The notes beneath the pieces were generated by a model, which was not told the origin of the DNA, did no database searches, and saw only the letters and a list, made by a program, of their open reading frames with translations. From an uncultured Lachnospiraceae bacterium (lineage in GTDB: Bacteria > Bacillota > Clostridia > Lachnospirales > Lachnospiraceae): a stretch of DNA of 64,000 bases. Made by a program: the position numbers and the translations under genes. Position 1 is the stretch's first letter, and every line of letters begins with the position of its first letter. Where the stretch lies: contig CAJTXP010000002.1 of NCBI GenBank assembly GCA_910583615.1, positions 127,783 through 191,782 on the forward strand, written 5' to 3'. Shown piece by piece: positions 1-7,587 of this stretch.

Positions 1-2
1 TT

Positions 3-689
3 ACCGAATATTCCATGACGGATCCGGATGGTCTGACCGAATACTTTGGTTTCACAGAAGCGGAAGTCCGATCGCTCTGTCAGGAATATCAGATGAGCTT
101 TGAAAAGGCACAGGCATGGTATGACGGCTACCGACTGCACACTCATGCAAAAGAAGGTACGGTCTGTCCTTCCATATACAGTCCGAAATCTGTAGTGGAA
201 GCCATGCTCCGGCATAAATTCGGCACCTACTGGAATCAGACCGAAACCTACGAAGCGCTTAAAGTCTATATTCAAATGGACATGGACGGCTTAAAAGACG
301 CCGTTGTCCGGATGCTGGCCGGGGAATCCGTCCATATCCATACCGGAACTTTTGAAAATGACATGACTACCTTCGCAACAAAAGATGATGTTCTGACGCT
401 CCTGGTTCATCTCGGATATCTGACCTACGACAGCATCCAGGAAACGGTATCCATCCCCAATAAAGAGGTTTCTCTGGAATATATGAACGCCATCCGTACC
501 ATGGACTGGCATGAGGTGGTCCATTCTGTAGAAGCCTCCCGAAAGATTCTGGAAGCTCTTTGGGCTATGGACAGCCATACCGTAGCACAGGGAATCCAAC
601 ATGCCCACAAAGAAATTTCGATTCTTCAATACAACAATGAAAATGCTCTCAGCTGCACGATCGAAAAAGTGCAGAAAGTATCTCTATAA
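3..689 (+). pseudogene. AAA-ATPase-like / DUF1703 family protein, both ends missing
   Basis: The reading frame is open from the window edge, so the N-terminal P-loop ATPase part lies outside. What is visible is the middle of the AAA-ATPase-like/DUF1703 family: the EYFGFTEAEVRSLC and FEKAQAWYDGYRL segments that follow the ATPase core, then the helical linker ending in QYNNENALSCTI. In full-length relatives this linker leads into a C-terminal PD-(D/E)XK nuclease domain of about 120 residues. Here the frame ends 11 residues after that point (EKVQKVSL), so the nuclease domain is absent. Family role is unknown; these genes occur in many scattered copies in gut anaerobes. A second relic of the family lies at 45008-45185. 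Family assignment is from recognised motifs, and the loss is seen directly. Confidence 0.8.
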
Positions 690-713
690 ATCTGACACAA
701 CAACCATGAAATG

Positions 714-736
714 AGGAAAACCGGAACGGTTTTCCT
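714..736. terminator. Bidirectional terminator between convergent genes
   Basis: A perfect 10-bp stem (AGGAAAACCG / CGGTTTTCCT) with a GAA loop sits between the truncated ATPase gene and the convergent GNAT gene. It overlaps the last codon of the latter. The T-rich arm serves both directions. Confidence 0.7.
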
Positions 737-1502
737 ATGTTCCGCCCTTCACAATTTCATATGCCGTATATTCATGGCCCGGACGGTATCCCAGTTTCCG
801 GGCCAGTGATGCGGACCACGGATTCTGGGCATCCCAGCTCGGATACCATCCCCGTCTGCGGCATTCCAGAATCAGCTTCGCCCCGCAGACAAATGCCAGT
901 CCCTGTCTCCTGTGATCCTCTCTGGTATCAATCTCAATCTCGATCCCGCCCCGGTAGCCGGAGTAGGAGGACGCTCCGGAGACCGGGTCTCCATCTTCCA
1001 GAATTACTGCTCCCAGTCCATATCTTTGATACATCGAATAATTCTCATACTGCGAAACCCAGTCCCTGCACCACTTTATTTCCTTACAGCGCCAGAACAG
1101 AGTTTCATCCATCCTCTGCAGATCGTAGCCTTTCGGCAGTCCGTCCACCGCCGCCTGCAGACGGGTCCGGTCAAATACCCCTGGTTCCTTTTTAAAGGCA
1201 TAGCGGACCACCTTCTTTGCCGCCAACCCGTGACAGCGCTCGATCAGCTCTGCCCAGCCTCTGCTGCCGGGAACCATGATGAGAAAATCCCGTCCCTTCG
1301 GCCCGTACTGAACCAGTTCCCGGTTCGGCTCACCCGCCAGAAAGCAGAAATCCCCCAGAAGCGCCGCGGCAGAGGCCGGCTGGTCCGTCAAATCTGTGAA
1401 GACCGCCCCCATCACCCCCTGCAGACACGACCAGATCATGGTCTCCTGCCATCCTGCGAAGAGAGGCGCCGCTTTTTCTGTCTGTTTTAATCGGTAGATC
1501 AT
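735..1502 (-). CDS. GNAT-family N-acetyltransferase (ZmaR-like)
   Basis: 255 residues. The C-terminal half carries the GNAT acetyl-CoA fold: EIEIDTREDHRRQGLAFVCG matches the motif A region (R/Q-x-x-G-x-A), followed by WDAQNPWSASLARKLGY, the usual late beta-strand segment. The long N-terminal half resembles the zwittermicin-resistance (ZmaR-type, GNAT_acetyltran) group, so a small-molecule substrate is likely but not identified. The start codon overlaps the stop of the upstream alkyltransferase-like gene as ATGA, so the two are translationally coupled in one operon. A hairpin at 714-736 closes it. Confidence 0.75.
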   Translation of the reverse strand: MIYRLKQTEKAAPLFAGWQETMIWSCLQGVMGAVFTDLTDQPASAAALLGDFCFLAGEPNRELVQYGPKGRDFLIMVPGSRGWAELIERCHGLAAKKVVRYAFKKEPGVFDRTRLQAAVDGLPKGYDLQRMDETLFWRCKEIKWCRDWVSQYENYSMYQRYGLGAVILEDGDPVSGASSYSGYRGGIEIEIDTREDHRRQGLAFVCGAKLILECRRRGWYPSWDAQNPWSASLARKLGYRPGHEYTAYEIVKGGT

Positions 1503-1996
1503 CTCTGACTCCCTGCATGATTCAAATCAAAGAGAACTTTCTCATAATCTTTTACATAGTACCGTATATTTTTGCGTCCTTTTTGAATAATGGTATGTCC
1601 CTCCGCTTCCAGCTTTGCTTTCTGTGCTTCAACACCGCCGGGATATTTTCCGTTCAGCTCTCCATCCGCCTTCAGTGTTCTCCAGTAAGGCGTCTTATCA
1701 TCCGGGCGCTGATGGCTGGCCCATGCCGCGATCGAGACAAAGATCCCCGCTGTCACAGGCTCTGTAAAATCTGCGCCGCTTCGTTCTGCAAAATATTCCC
1801 GTATTTTCCCAACCGTAATCACCTTACCGTAGGGAATGCGCTTCATCACCTTGTCGTAATCCATCGGCGGAGCAAAGTACATATTGCTTCCGCCATATTT
1901 CTCGATACTCTTCTGATCCGTAATCGTCTGAAATTTCGGCATATCCTTACTGTCATGCAGCATTGTATTAAAATCTTTTTTATCTTCCTTTGCCAT
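1499..1996 (-). CDS. MGMT-family alkyltransferase-like protein
   Basis: 165 residues from ATG 1996 (GAGGGTG 8 nt upstream); a GTG 9 nt earlier is possible. The segment PYGKVITVGKIREYFA matches the DNA-binding winged-helix part of O6-methylguanine-DNA methyltransferases. The methyl-accepting Pro-Cys-His-Arg motif is not present; the equivalent stretch reads TPYWRTLKADGELNG. That is the pattern of alkyltransferase-like (ATL) proteins, which bind O6-alkylguanine lesions and flag them for nucleotide excision repair rather than removing the alkyl group. It is longer than typical ATLs, with about 55 extra N-terminal residues and a basic C-terminus. The ATGA overlap with the next gene suggests co-expression with the GNAT protein. 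Confidence 0.72.
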   Translation of the reverse strand: MAKEDKKDFNTMLHDSKDMPKFQTITDQKSIEKYGGSNMYFAPPMDYDKVMKRIPYGKVITVGKIREYFAERSGADFTEPVTAGIFVSIAAWASHQRPDDKTPYWRTLKADGELNGKYPGGVEAQKAKLEAEGHTIIQKGRKNIRYYVKDYEKVLFDLNHAGSQR

Positions 1997-2118
1997 ATCT
2001 TTCACCCTCTATCGTAAATTCCGCCTCCGCCCTCACTTCGCCCCAGCGTCTGGAAATATTTTTCCTCACTTCGTTCCACAAAATTCTTCCGGGACTGCTT
2101 TCGAACAGATGCTGTTTT

Positions 2119-2481
2119 TCATGAACCGCCTGACACTCCCCTGGCTCTGTAAATCTCTATCTTGTCATCCAGATTCTTCCGATATTCCTCCCACTTCCTC
2201 TGCTGCTCTTCCACAAAGCTCCGATGCCGGAGCAGCAGTTCCATGCGCTCCGGCATGGTCTGGTCTCCTGCATACCGCAGATCTGAATAATACTTAATAT
2301 CCCGAAGAAGCATCCCTGTGTCCTTCAGCCTCTTGATAAATTTTACCCATTCCACATCCGCTTCCCTGTAATCGCGCCTCCCGCCCGGGTCTCTCTCCAC
2401 CCGGATCAGTCCTTTCTTCTCATAATAACGAAGCGTATATGCACCGATTCCCGTGATTCTGGAAAATTCACCGATCTGCAT
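2119..2481 (-). CDS. MerR-family transcriptional regulator
   Basis: 120 residues. It begins MQIGEFSRITGIGAYTLRYYEKKGLI, the MerR winged-helix DNA-binding domain. Helices with RDYREADVEWVKFIKRLKDTGM and a coiled-coil dimerisation region with QQRKWEEYRKNLDDKIEIY follow. There is no Cys-rich metal site, which places it with the aldehyde/stress-type MerR regulators (AdhR-like). The ribosome site GGAAGGGAG precedes ATG 2481. It is divergent from the CMD-family gene at 2708, and a MerR-style promoter with a 19-bp spacer lies between them, so it most likely controls that gene and itself. Confidence 0.88.
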   Translation of the reverse strand: MQIGEFSRITGIGAYTLRYYEKKGLIRVERDPGGRRDYREADVEWVKFIKRLKDTGMLLRDIKYYSDLRYAGDQTMPERMELLLRHRSFVEEQQRKWEEYRKNLDDKIEIYRARGVSGGS

Positions 2482-2613
2482 TCTGTCTTCTCCCTTCCGA
2501 ATCGCCTTATGCCTGATGCCGTGAAACGGCTGTCAGCCTAACCATCCCTGATAAAATGCGATGACTCCCAGGACGGTGCCTGCGGCCGCTGCTGCTAATG
2601 TTGAAATTTCCGC

Positions 2614-2644
2614 TTGACTTCGACGATAGTCCAGGATCTATGCT
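2614..2644 (+). promoter_or_regulatory. MerR-type promoter/operator with 19-bp spacer
   Basis: TTGACT (2614-2619) and TATGCT (2639-2644) are separated by 19 bp, the over-long spacer typical of MerR-activated promoters. The start CTTGACTTCGA and the following GTCCAGG resemble the operator of AdhR-like MerR proteins. It drives the gene at 2708, about 63 bp downstream. Confidence 0.65.
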
Positions 2645-2707
2645 TTTTATGGAATGACGCTGCAGCATTCATTACATCTATCATAACAAATATGGAGGAA
2701 AAAAGAA

Positions 2708-3085
2708 ATGAAGAAATCAAGAATGGAAACCGGAATGGAACTTTTACAGAAGATCGACGGCAGAGGCGGCGAAGCCGTCCTGAAATCGCTGGAGGACATT
2801 GCCCCGGATCTGGGGAAATACATCGTCGAATTTGCATTCGGCCATATCTACGCCAGAGACGGACTCACCCTCAGGGAACGGGAGATGGTTACGCTTGCCA
2901 GCCTGCTCACGGCCGGCGGATGCGAACCCCAGTTAAAGGTCCACATCCAGGGAGCGCTGCAGGTGGGGATCACTCCCGAAAAAATCACCGAGATTTTTCT
3001 GCAGTGCATTCCCTACACCGGATTTCCAAGAGTCCTGAACGCAGTCTTTGCCGCAAAGGAGATTTTTATTTCTGAGGGACTGTAA
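2708..3085 (+). CDS. Carboxymuconolactone decarboxylase (CMD/AhpD-like) family protein
   Basis: 125 residues after a good ribosome site (GGAGG). The pattern LTLREREMVTLASLLTAGG followed by QLKVHIQGALQVGITPEKITEIFLQ is the CMD-family helical core, in which the conserved Glu and His line the active pocket. There is no CxxC pair as in AhpD, only single cysteines (GGCEP and LQCIP), so a peroxidase-partner role is not supported. Family members in MerR-controlled units are often linked to electrophile or aldehyde stress. The divergent MerR gene and its 19-bp-spacer promoter point the same way here. The substrate is unknown. Confidence 0.85.
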   Translation: MKKSRMETGMELLQKIDGRGGEAVLKSLEDIAPDLGKYIVEFAFGHIYARDGLTLREREMVTLASLLTAGGCEPQLKVHIQGALQVGITPEKITEIFLQCIPYTGFPRVLNAVFAAKEIFISEGL

Positions 3086-3142
3086 ATCATCCCATCCTTT
3101 TTCCCGTATAATCAGAAGAAAACCTGTATGGGAGGAACGATC

Positions 3143-3754
3143 ATGAAGGAGCACCAGATTTTCGGATACATCCGTGTATCCGCAAAAGATCAGAACGTTG
3201 ACCGCCAGATAGATGCACTGGCGCCGCTTGGGATTCCGAAACGGAACCTGTATATCGATAAACAGAGCGGGAAAGATTTTGAACGCCCGGCATGGAGACG
3301 GCTGGTAAAACGCTTAAGGCCCGGCGACCTGCTCTGCGTCAAGTCCATCGACCGCCTAGGCCGGGACTACCAGGAGATCATAGAACAGTGGCGCAGCATC
3401 ACAAAAGACAGACAGGCGGACATCCGTGTGATGGATATGCCCCTTTTGGATACCACCTATGGCAAAGACCTGTTGGGAACCTTTATCGCGGATCTGACTT
3501 TGCAGGTGCTTTCCTTTGCGGCTCAGCTGGAGCGGGAGGACATTCGCCAGCGCCAGGCGGAGGGAATCGCTTCCGCCAAAGCCCGCGGCGTTCGATTCGG
3601 CAGGAAGAAAAAGGAGCTGCCGGAGGATTTTGAGAACTGGTTTGCCCGCTGGCGCAGCGGAGAGATCACGGGGAAACAAATGGCGGACCACTGCGGTATG
3701 GAGATCTCCGTGCTGTACCGCAAACTGCGGGAGGCGGGAATCCCCCTGGACTAA
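3143..3754 (+). CDS. Serine recombinase (resolvase/invertase family)
   Basis: 203 residues from ATG 3143, which follows GGGAGGAACGATC; the ATG at 3128 is upstream of that ribosome site. The N-terminal catalytic domain starts IFGYIRVSAKDQN, with the nucleophile Ser in YIRVS. It continues with the conserved arginine region SIDRLGRDYQEI and the long helix LEREDIRQRQAEGIASAKARGVRFGRKK. A short C-terminal helix-turn-helix (ITGKQMADHCGMEISVLYRKLREAG) completes a resolvase/invertase of ordinary length. No inverted repeats that it might invert were found beside it. It may be a remnant of a mobile element, or act elsewhere. Confidence 0.9.
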   Translation: MKEHQIFGYIRVSAKDQNVDRQIDALAPLGIPKRNLYIDKQSGKDFERPAWRRLVKRLRPGDLLCVKSIDRLGRDYQEIIEQWRSITKDRQADIRVMDMPLLDTTYGKDLLGTFIADLTLQVLSFAAQLEREDIRQRQAEGIASAKARGVRFGRKKKELPEDFENWFARWRSGEITGKQMADHCGMEISVLYRKLREAGIPLD

Positions 3755-3821
3755 AACCTGGCGCGGCCGTTCAGACAGCCCGGAGTACCATGGCACAGGC
3801 GTGCAGCCAGTCTGCACCGCC

Positions 3822-5633
3822 TCAGGAAAGCCGCAGATATACAGAGGATGAGAATACGGTATCCTCCGCCTCAAAACGGCACCCGCCGCCATACTTCTCT
3901 GCAATGGAGCGGACGGACAGAAGCCCGATGCCGCCGCCCGGTTTCCCGGACAGAAAGCCGCCCTCCGGCATCCTGCTGACGCTGGCGTACCGGTTATCCA
4001 TGACGATGGTGAGTATCCCGTCCGCAAGCCTGCCGCGCATACGGATAAAGGGCGCGTCCGCCCCGGCGCAGGCCGCCACCGCATTCTCCAGCAGGTTTCC
4101 GACCACGACACAGAGCGCATGGGCAGGGACGCTGCCGGTATCCTCCGGAATCTCCAGCCGGATGGAGCAGTCCGTGACGCCGGATCTGACCGCCATGTCC
4201 AGATAGTGGAGCGCCACCGCGTTGACGGTCTCGTTCTGACAGACGGGCGGGAGGCTTTCCCCTGCAGACGGCGCAATAAGAGCATCCAGATAGACTGCCG
4301 CCGCATGCGTCTCCCCCTTTTCCAGCAACCTGCGCAGGGCAGCTGTGTGGTGCCGGAAGTCATGGCGCTGCTGCTTTTCCTGCAGAGAGGCTTCCGTGAT
4401 CCGCCGGTAATGCTCCTCCTGCATCCTAGCCTGCCTTTCCAGAAGGGACAGCTCCTTTTCCAGCCTGTGGTTCTCCTCCAGCAGCGCCAGCGCCTCCGCC
4501 ATGAAATACCCGCACTGGATGCTGACCATTGTCACAAAGACCAGGACGCCCACCTGGAAGAAAAAGGATTTCTGCACGTCCAGCCGGAACAGATAGTAAT
4601 TTGCCACTTCCAGCAGGGCGAACAGAGCCAGGACCGCCATGGGCCAAAGGAGCCTGCGCGCCATCCGATTCTGAAACCGGATGCTCTCCCACAGAGCCGT
4701 CCCCGCCAGAATGCAGAGGCAGGCGGGCGTCAGGACATGAAACAGATACATGCTCCTCGACAGGGATACGACGCCAAAAAGCTGCAGCGCCGCCGCCCCG
4801 CAGACGCAGAGCACCATGAAAGCGCACAGAGCCTCAAGAAACGGCCCGGCATGGGGACGCAGCACCACCAGGATAAAGCGCAGAAGCGGGATGGCAAAAG
4901 TGAACAGCCCCAGGAAAGCCATCAGGTACAAAATGGGTGCATTTCCTACGAGCAGCCCTGTCAGGTTGCACTCCCCGAAGGACCATGCGCCGGTACACAG
5001 GGAGAACAGTCCCAGCCAGAAAAAGGCCGTCCCGGAACTGCCGAAGCGGAGGAAAATCAGGGAAACCAGAACCATGATCAGTCCCAGCGCCAGAAGAAAC
5101 ACGGAAAAAAACAGGGAGAACCCCATTTCCGAGAACAGTCCTGCCACAATCTGATCCGGACTCCCCAACAGGAGGGGATGGAGCGCGGCAGCGTCCCGCT
5201 GGGACGGGGAAAGGTACTCCAGTGTGAGTGTCACCTCATGTCCGGTCTCCGGCAGGGGTACCAGCGCCGTCTTTGTGGGCGGGTCCAGCAGGAATGCCGG
5301 GAAATCCCCGTCCTGCCCATATGCAAATATCAGCTTCCCGTCCGCGTAGAGCCTCACGGGTGTATAGACGGTCTTAAGATACAGGTAATCCCCCGGCTTT
5401 GGACAGATCCGGACGGTCAACGTCAGGGGTGTGCGGGAGGAAGGGCAGGGAAAGGTTTCGGGCAACTGTATCTCTTCCCCGTCCATGCGCCAGTCGGAAA
5501 CAGTCTCCACACCGCCATGTGTGTTCCTTTCCGGCCGGAACAGGAGCACTGCACCGAGCAGCAGCACGGTAAGCGCCAGAAAGAGCAGGAACAGCGCTGC
5601 CGCCGCAGGCCGCCTCGCTTTATGTATCTTCAT
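3822..5633 (-). CDS. GHKL sensor histidine kinase with multi-pass membrane sensor
   Basis: 603 residues. An N-terminal membrane helix (about 12-33) is followed by an extracytoplasmic beta-rich region up to about 165. A block of six to seven hydrophobic helices (about 168-390) follows, the layout of 7TMR-DISM sensors. A coiled coil (LEENHRLEKELSLLERQARMQ) leads to the phospho-acceptor motif RHDFRHH and an ATPase domain with N-box NLLENAVAAC and G-box GGGIGLLSV. This HDxRHH arrangement is the AgrC/GHKL class, whose partners are LytTR regulators. The stop codon side is free, and the start overlaps the upstream regulator gene by 4 nt (ATGA), so the two are one operon. The ligand is unknown. Confidence 0.88.
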   Translation of the reverse strand: MKIHKARRPAAAALFLLFLALTVLLLGAVLLFRPERNTHGGVETVSDWRMDGEEIQLPETFPCPSSRTPLTLTVRICPKPGDYLYLKTVYTPVRLYADGKLIFAYGQDGDFPAFLLDPPTKTALVPLPETGHEVTLTLEYLSPSQRDAAALHPLLLGSPDQIVAGLFSEMGFSLFFSVFLLALGLIMVLVSLIFLRFGSSGTAFFWLGLFSLCTGAWSFGECNLTGLLVGNAPILYLMAFLGLFTFAIPLLRFILVVLRPHAGPFLEALCAFMVLCVCGAAALQLFGVVSLSRSMYLFHVLTPACLCILAGTALWESIRFQNRMARRLLWPMAVLALFALLEVANYYLFRLDVQKSFFFQVGVLVFVTMVSIQCGYFMAEALALLEENHRLEKELSLLERQARMQEEHYRRITEASLQEKQQRHDFRHHTAALRRLLEKGETHAAAVYLDALIAPSAGESLPPVCQNETVNAVALHYLDMAVRSGVTDCSIRLEIPEDTGSVPAHALCVVVGNLLENAVAACAGADAPFIRMRGRLADGILTIVMDNRYASVSRMPEGGFLSGKPGGGIGLLSVRSIAEKYGGGCRFEAEDTVFSSSVYLRLS

Positions 5634-6355
5634 AGTCTATCCCCTTTCCTGGCCTGGGCGAACAGCCAGTCCTCCCAGGCATCCTTTGCCTTTTTCAGAA
5701 GATCGCGCCGGATATAGACGCCCTGCCCGTCCTTCATGCGGAATACCATCAGTTCCTGGTCGATGCCCACCACATGGGAGAGGTTTGCCAGATAGCTCTT
5801 ATGGCTGCGGAAAAAAGGAAAACCTGCAAGCTGGGGCGCCAGCTCGTCCAGCCTGCCCTTTACCTGCCTGGTCCCGCCTCCCTCGAACCAGAACAGCAGG
5901 TAATGCGCCCGCTGCTCCACAAAGGCAAGGCGGGCGGCCGACAAAGACAGTTTTTTCCCCCGCAGGACCACCTCCACGGCCGCCTGCTCCCGCCACTGTG
6001 CCGCAAGGGAAACGGCGCCGTCCATATCCTCCTGGGTCACAGGCTTCTCGATGTACTTCGCCACCTTCAGGCGATAGCCGTCCAGGGCGTGGTCCTGACT
6101 GGAGGTGACAAAGGCCACCGGCAGTTCCGGCTCCTGCTCCCGCAGCCGCCGCACGGCCTCCACCCCGGAGATCCCGCCCATGTAGATATCCATGAACACC
6201 ATGTCAAACCGTCCCGGCCGGTAATCTTCCAGGAACGCCTCGCCGTTTTCAAAGGCGGTGACGCTGACCGGGACCGGCCCCGCCTGTGCCAGACCTGTCA
6301 GCCGTCCCAGTTCCTCTTTATCGTCCTCACAAAGCGCAAGCTTTAATTCCTCCAT
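5630..6355 (-). CDS. LytTR-family response regulator
   Basis: 241 residues. The receiver domain has the acidic pocket CEDD near residue 9 and the phospho-acceptor Asp in MVFMDIYMGG. The C-terminal LytTR DNA-binding domain runs from about 135, with the hallmark FFRSHKSYLANLSHVVGID and RRDLLKKAKDAWEDW. It is the partner of the overlapping GHKL kinase gene. LytTR regulators usually control surface proteins, peptide signalling or competence; the large wall protein 1.2 kb upstream is a plausible target. A strong promoter lies at 6381-6409. Confidence 0.92.
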   Translation of the reverse strand: MEELKLALCEDDKEELGRLTGLAQAGPVPVSVTAFENGEAFLEDYRPGRFDMVFMDIYMGGISGVEAVRRLREQEPELPVAFVTSSQDHALDGYRLKVAKYIEKPVTQEDMDGAVSLAAQWREQAAVEVVLRGKKLSLSAARLAFVEQRAHYLLFWFEGGGTRQVKGRLDELAPQLAGFPFFRSHKSYLANLSHVVGIDQELMVFRMKDGQGVYIRRDLLKKAKDAWEDWLFAQARKGDRL

Positions 6356-6380
6356 GCGAAATCCCTCCCCGTTTCTGAAC

Positions 6381-6409
6381 AGTATAGGGTAAAATCACAG
6401 AAATGTCAA
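6381..6409 (-). promoter_or_regulatory. Sigma-A promoter of the LytTR/GHKL operon
   Basis: On the minus strand TTGACA (6404-6409) and TATACT (6381-6386) are 17 bp apart, with the regulator's ATG about 25 bp downstream. The first copy of a 24-bp repeat (6408-6431), which holds another TTGACA, abuts the -35. Confidence 0.75.
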
Positions 6410-6431
6410 TTTGTCAAGTACGAGTTTTGAA
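6408..6431. repeat. 24-bp direct repeat, copy 1
   Basis: Identical over 24 bp to 7206-7229. It begins AATTTGTCAAGTACG and ends AGTTTTGAA. The two copies enclose the toxin-antitoxin module and nothing else coding. Copy 1 adjoins the -35 region of the LytTR operon promoter. Confidence 0.9.
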
Positions 6432-6563
6432 TGGGTTATAGTTTACACATGGACCAAAAACACTGGTTTGGGTAGAAAGAAGTGAGGAAAACTTGATTCA
6501 CAGGCGGGATTATGATATCTTAATTTAAGAAGTATAAATTGCAGGAAGAAAGCAGGTGGATTT

Positions 6564-6737
6564 ATGGCATATGCATTACAAAATGAAAAAGCGAACGAAA
6601 CAATCAACTACGATAAAACGCTTAAAATGCTTGACCGGGGCATTGACGATATGGAAGCCGGAAGAGAATTGCCTTTAACAGAAGCTTTTGTTAAAATTAC
6701 TGAATTAAGGAACGGGCAGAGAAATGCAAAAGTATAA
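6564..6737 (+). CDS. Antitoxin of a RelE/ParE-type module
   Basis: A 57-residue protein (MAYALQNEKANETINYDK...). It overlaps the toxin gene by 14 nt in a different frame, the classic antitoxin-first layout. The sequence is helical and acidic (MLDRGIDDMEAGRELPLTEAF), and ends near the toxin start. The conserved short pattern 'ML..GI.D...GR.....EA' is common in small antitoxins partnered with RelE/ParE toxins in Firmicutes. It has the ribosome site AGGTGG. No separate DNA-binding motif is obvious. Confidence 0.75.
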   Translation: MAYALQNEKANETINYDKTLKMLDRGIDDMEAGRELPLTEAFVKITELRNGQRNAKV

Positions 6738-7056
6738 AGTTATAGTAACATGGGAAGCGGTTTATGATATAGCTGAAATTGCAGATTATATAGAAGCGCA
6801 GTTTGGGACAGCAAGGGCTGACCGCTTTCAGGAAGAGATAAAGGAACGTTTGGATAAACTTAAAATATCAGGCGGTATTTCAGGAAAAACATATCTATGT
6901 TATCGTGGATATTCTATTTACAAGAACCCATTTCCACCGTCTATTATTTTTTACATTGTTATGGAATCAGAAAAAGAAATCCATGTCTTAAGAGTATTGC
7001 GAGAAGAACGTAATTGGGAAAGCGTTCTTACAAGGCAACATGATTATACATACTAA
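6724..7056 (+). CDS. RelE/ParE-superfamily toxin
   Basis: 110 residues. It begins KYKVIVTWEAVYDIAEIADYIEAQFG, the opening strand-helix hairpin of RelE/ParE toxins. It continues with the central strand region (YRGYSIYKNPFPPSIIFYIV) and ends with the typical strand IHVLRVLREERNW. RelE-type members cleave ribosome-bound mRNA and ParE-type members poison gyrase; the sequence alone does not decide. It is translated by overlap from the antitoxin gene. The whole pair sits between perfect 24-bp direct repeats, suggesting it arrived as a unit. Confidence 0.85.
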   Translation: MQKYKVIVTWEAVYDIAEIADYIEAQFGTARADRFQEEIKERLDKLKISGGISGKTYLCYRGYSIYKNPFPPSIIFYIVMESEKEIHVLRVLREERNWESVLTRQHDYTY

Positions 7057-7205
7057 AACGTTAAGATATAATTTTTCACGGATGAAGTTCATCAATCCTT
7101 CTACAGTCTTTCTTAAACTGTCCAGAATCTTTCACTTTTAATATCCCCCGTTCAAAAGCCGATAATTATAAAAACCGTTGATTTTGTCTTTATCACTAAA
7201 ACCAG

Positions 7206-7229
7206 AATTTGTCAAGTACGAGTTTTGAA
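7206..7229. repeat. 24-bp direct repeat, copy 2
   Basis: A perfect copy of 6408-6431 in the same orientation. On the minus strand it again contains TTGACA, here with a poor TAAAGA 17 bp on. It therefore looks like a duplicated piece of the LytTR promoter region rather than a functional promoter. Confidence 0.9.
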
Positions 7230-7533
7230 CGAAGCCGTGCATTTTTGGTACTGGAAAAAAAGATAAAAACTCATAAAATAGACTAAACAGACATGTGCGG
7301 GAGATTTTCAGGCCCGCAGGAATATCCGCCCGGAGAAGGATTGCGATTCGGCAGAGCAGGCGGATTGTCAGGACCGGGTAAAGAAAATTTTTGGCGAGTG
7401 GTTAAAAGTAGACTTAAAACCACAGCGTTCAGGACTGGAATGCAGATAAAATGACAGAAAGGAACAGATAAAACGCATAAAAAAAACGAGTGGTTTTGAG
7501 TCTACTTTACGCGAAACAGGAGGTAACACATAC
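7230..7533. other. Untranslated region before the wall protein, with a long inverted repeat
   Basis: No convincing gene. The main structure is an inverted repeat: 7405-7423 pairs with 7490-7508 (18 of 19 positions; GTAGACT and AAAACCAC in each arm). In addition, CGAGTGGTT occurs in direct orientation at 7395-7403 and 7487-7495. The second arm ends 25 bp before the leader ORF, so the pair may act as an operator or as an mRNA stem in the wall-protein leader. The stretch 7300-7395 has coding-like composition but no start with a ribosome site, and may be a gene relic. Confidence 0.55.
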
Positions 7534-7587
7534 ATGAGAAACACAGGAAAACGGAATGCAGGGAGGAAGAGATCCTATGAAACGTAG
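7534..7587 (+). CDS. Possible 17-residue leader peptide overlapping the wall-protein start
   Basis: ATG 7534 follows a near-ideal ribosome site (CAGGAGGTAAC) and encodes a basic peptide (MRNTGKRNAGRKRSYET). Its TAG lies at 7585-7587, just inside the wall-protein gene that starts at 7577 in another frame. The better ribosome site belongs to this small ORF, so it may couple or tune translation of the surface protein. It is seen only as sequence; expression is an inference. Confidence 0.4.
   Translation: MRNTGKRNAGRKRSYET

Noticed and set aside
4119..5717. 532-codon plus-strand frame over the GHKL kinase
   Set aside because: Gln/Arg-rich antisense shadow of a GC-rich gene. The minus-strand kinase explains the sequence completely.
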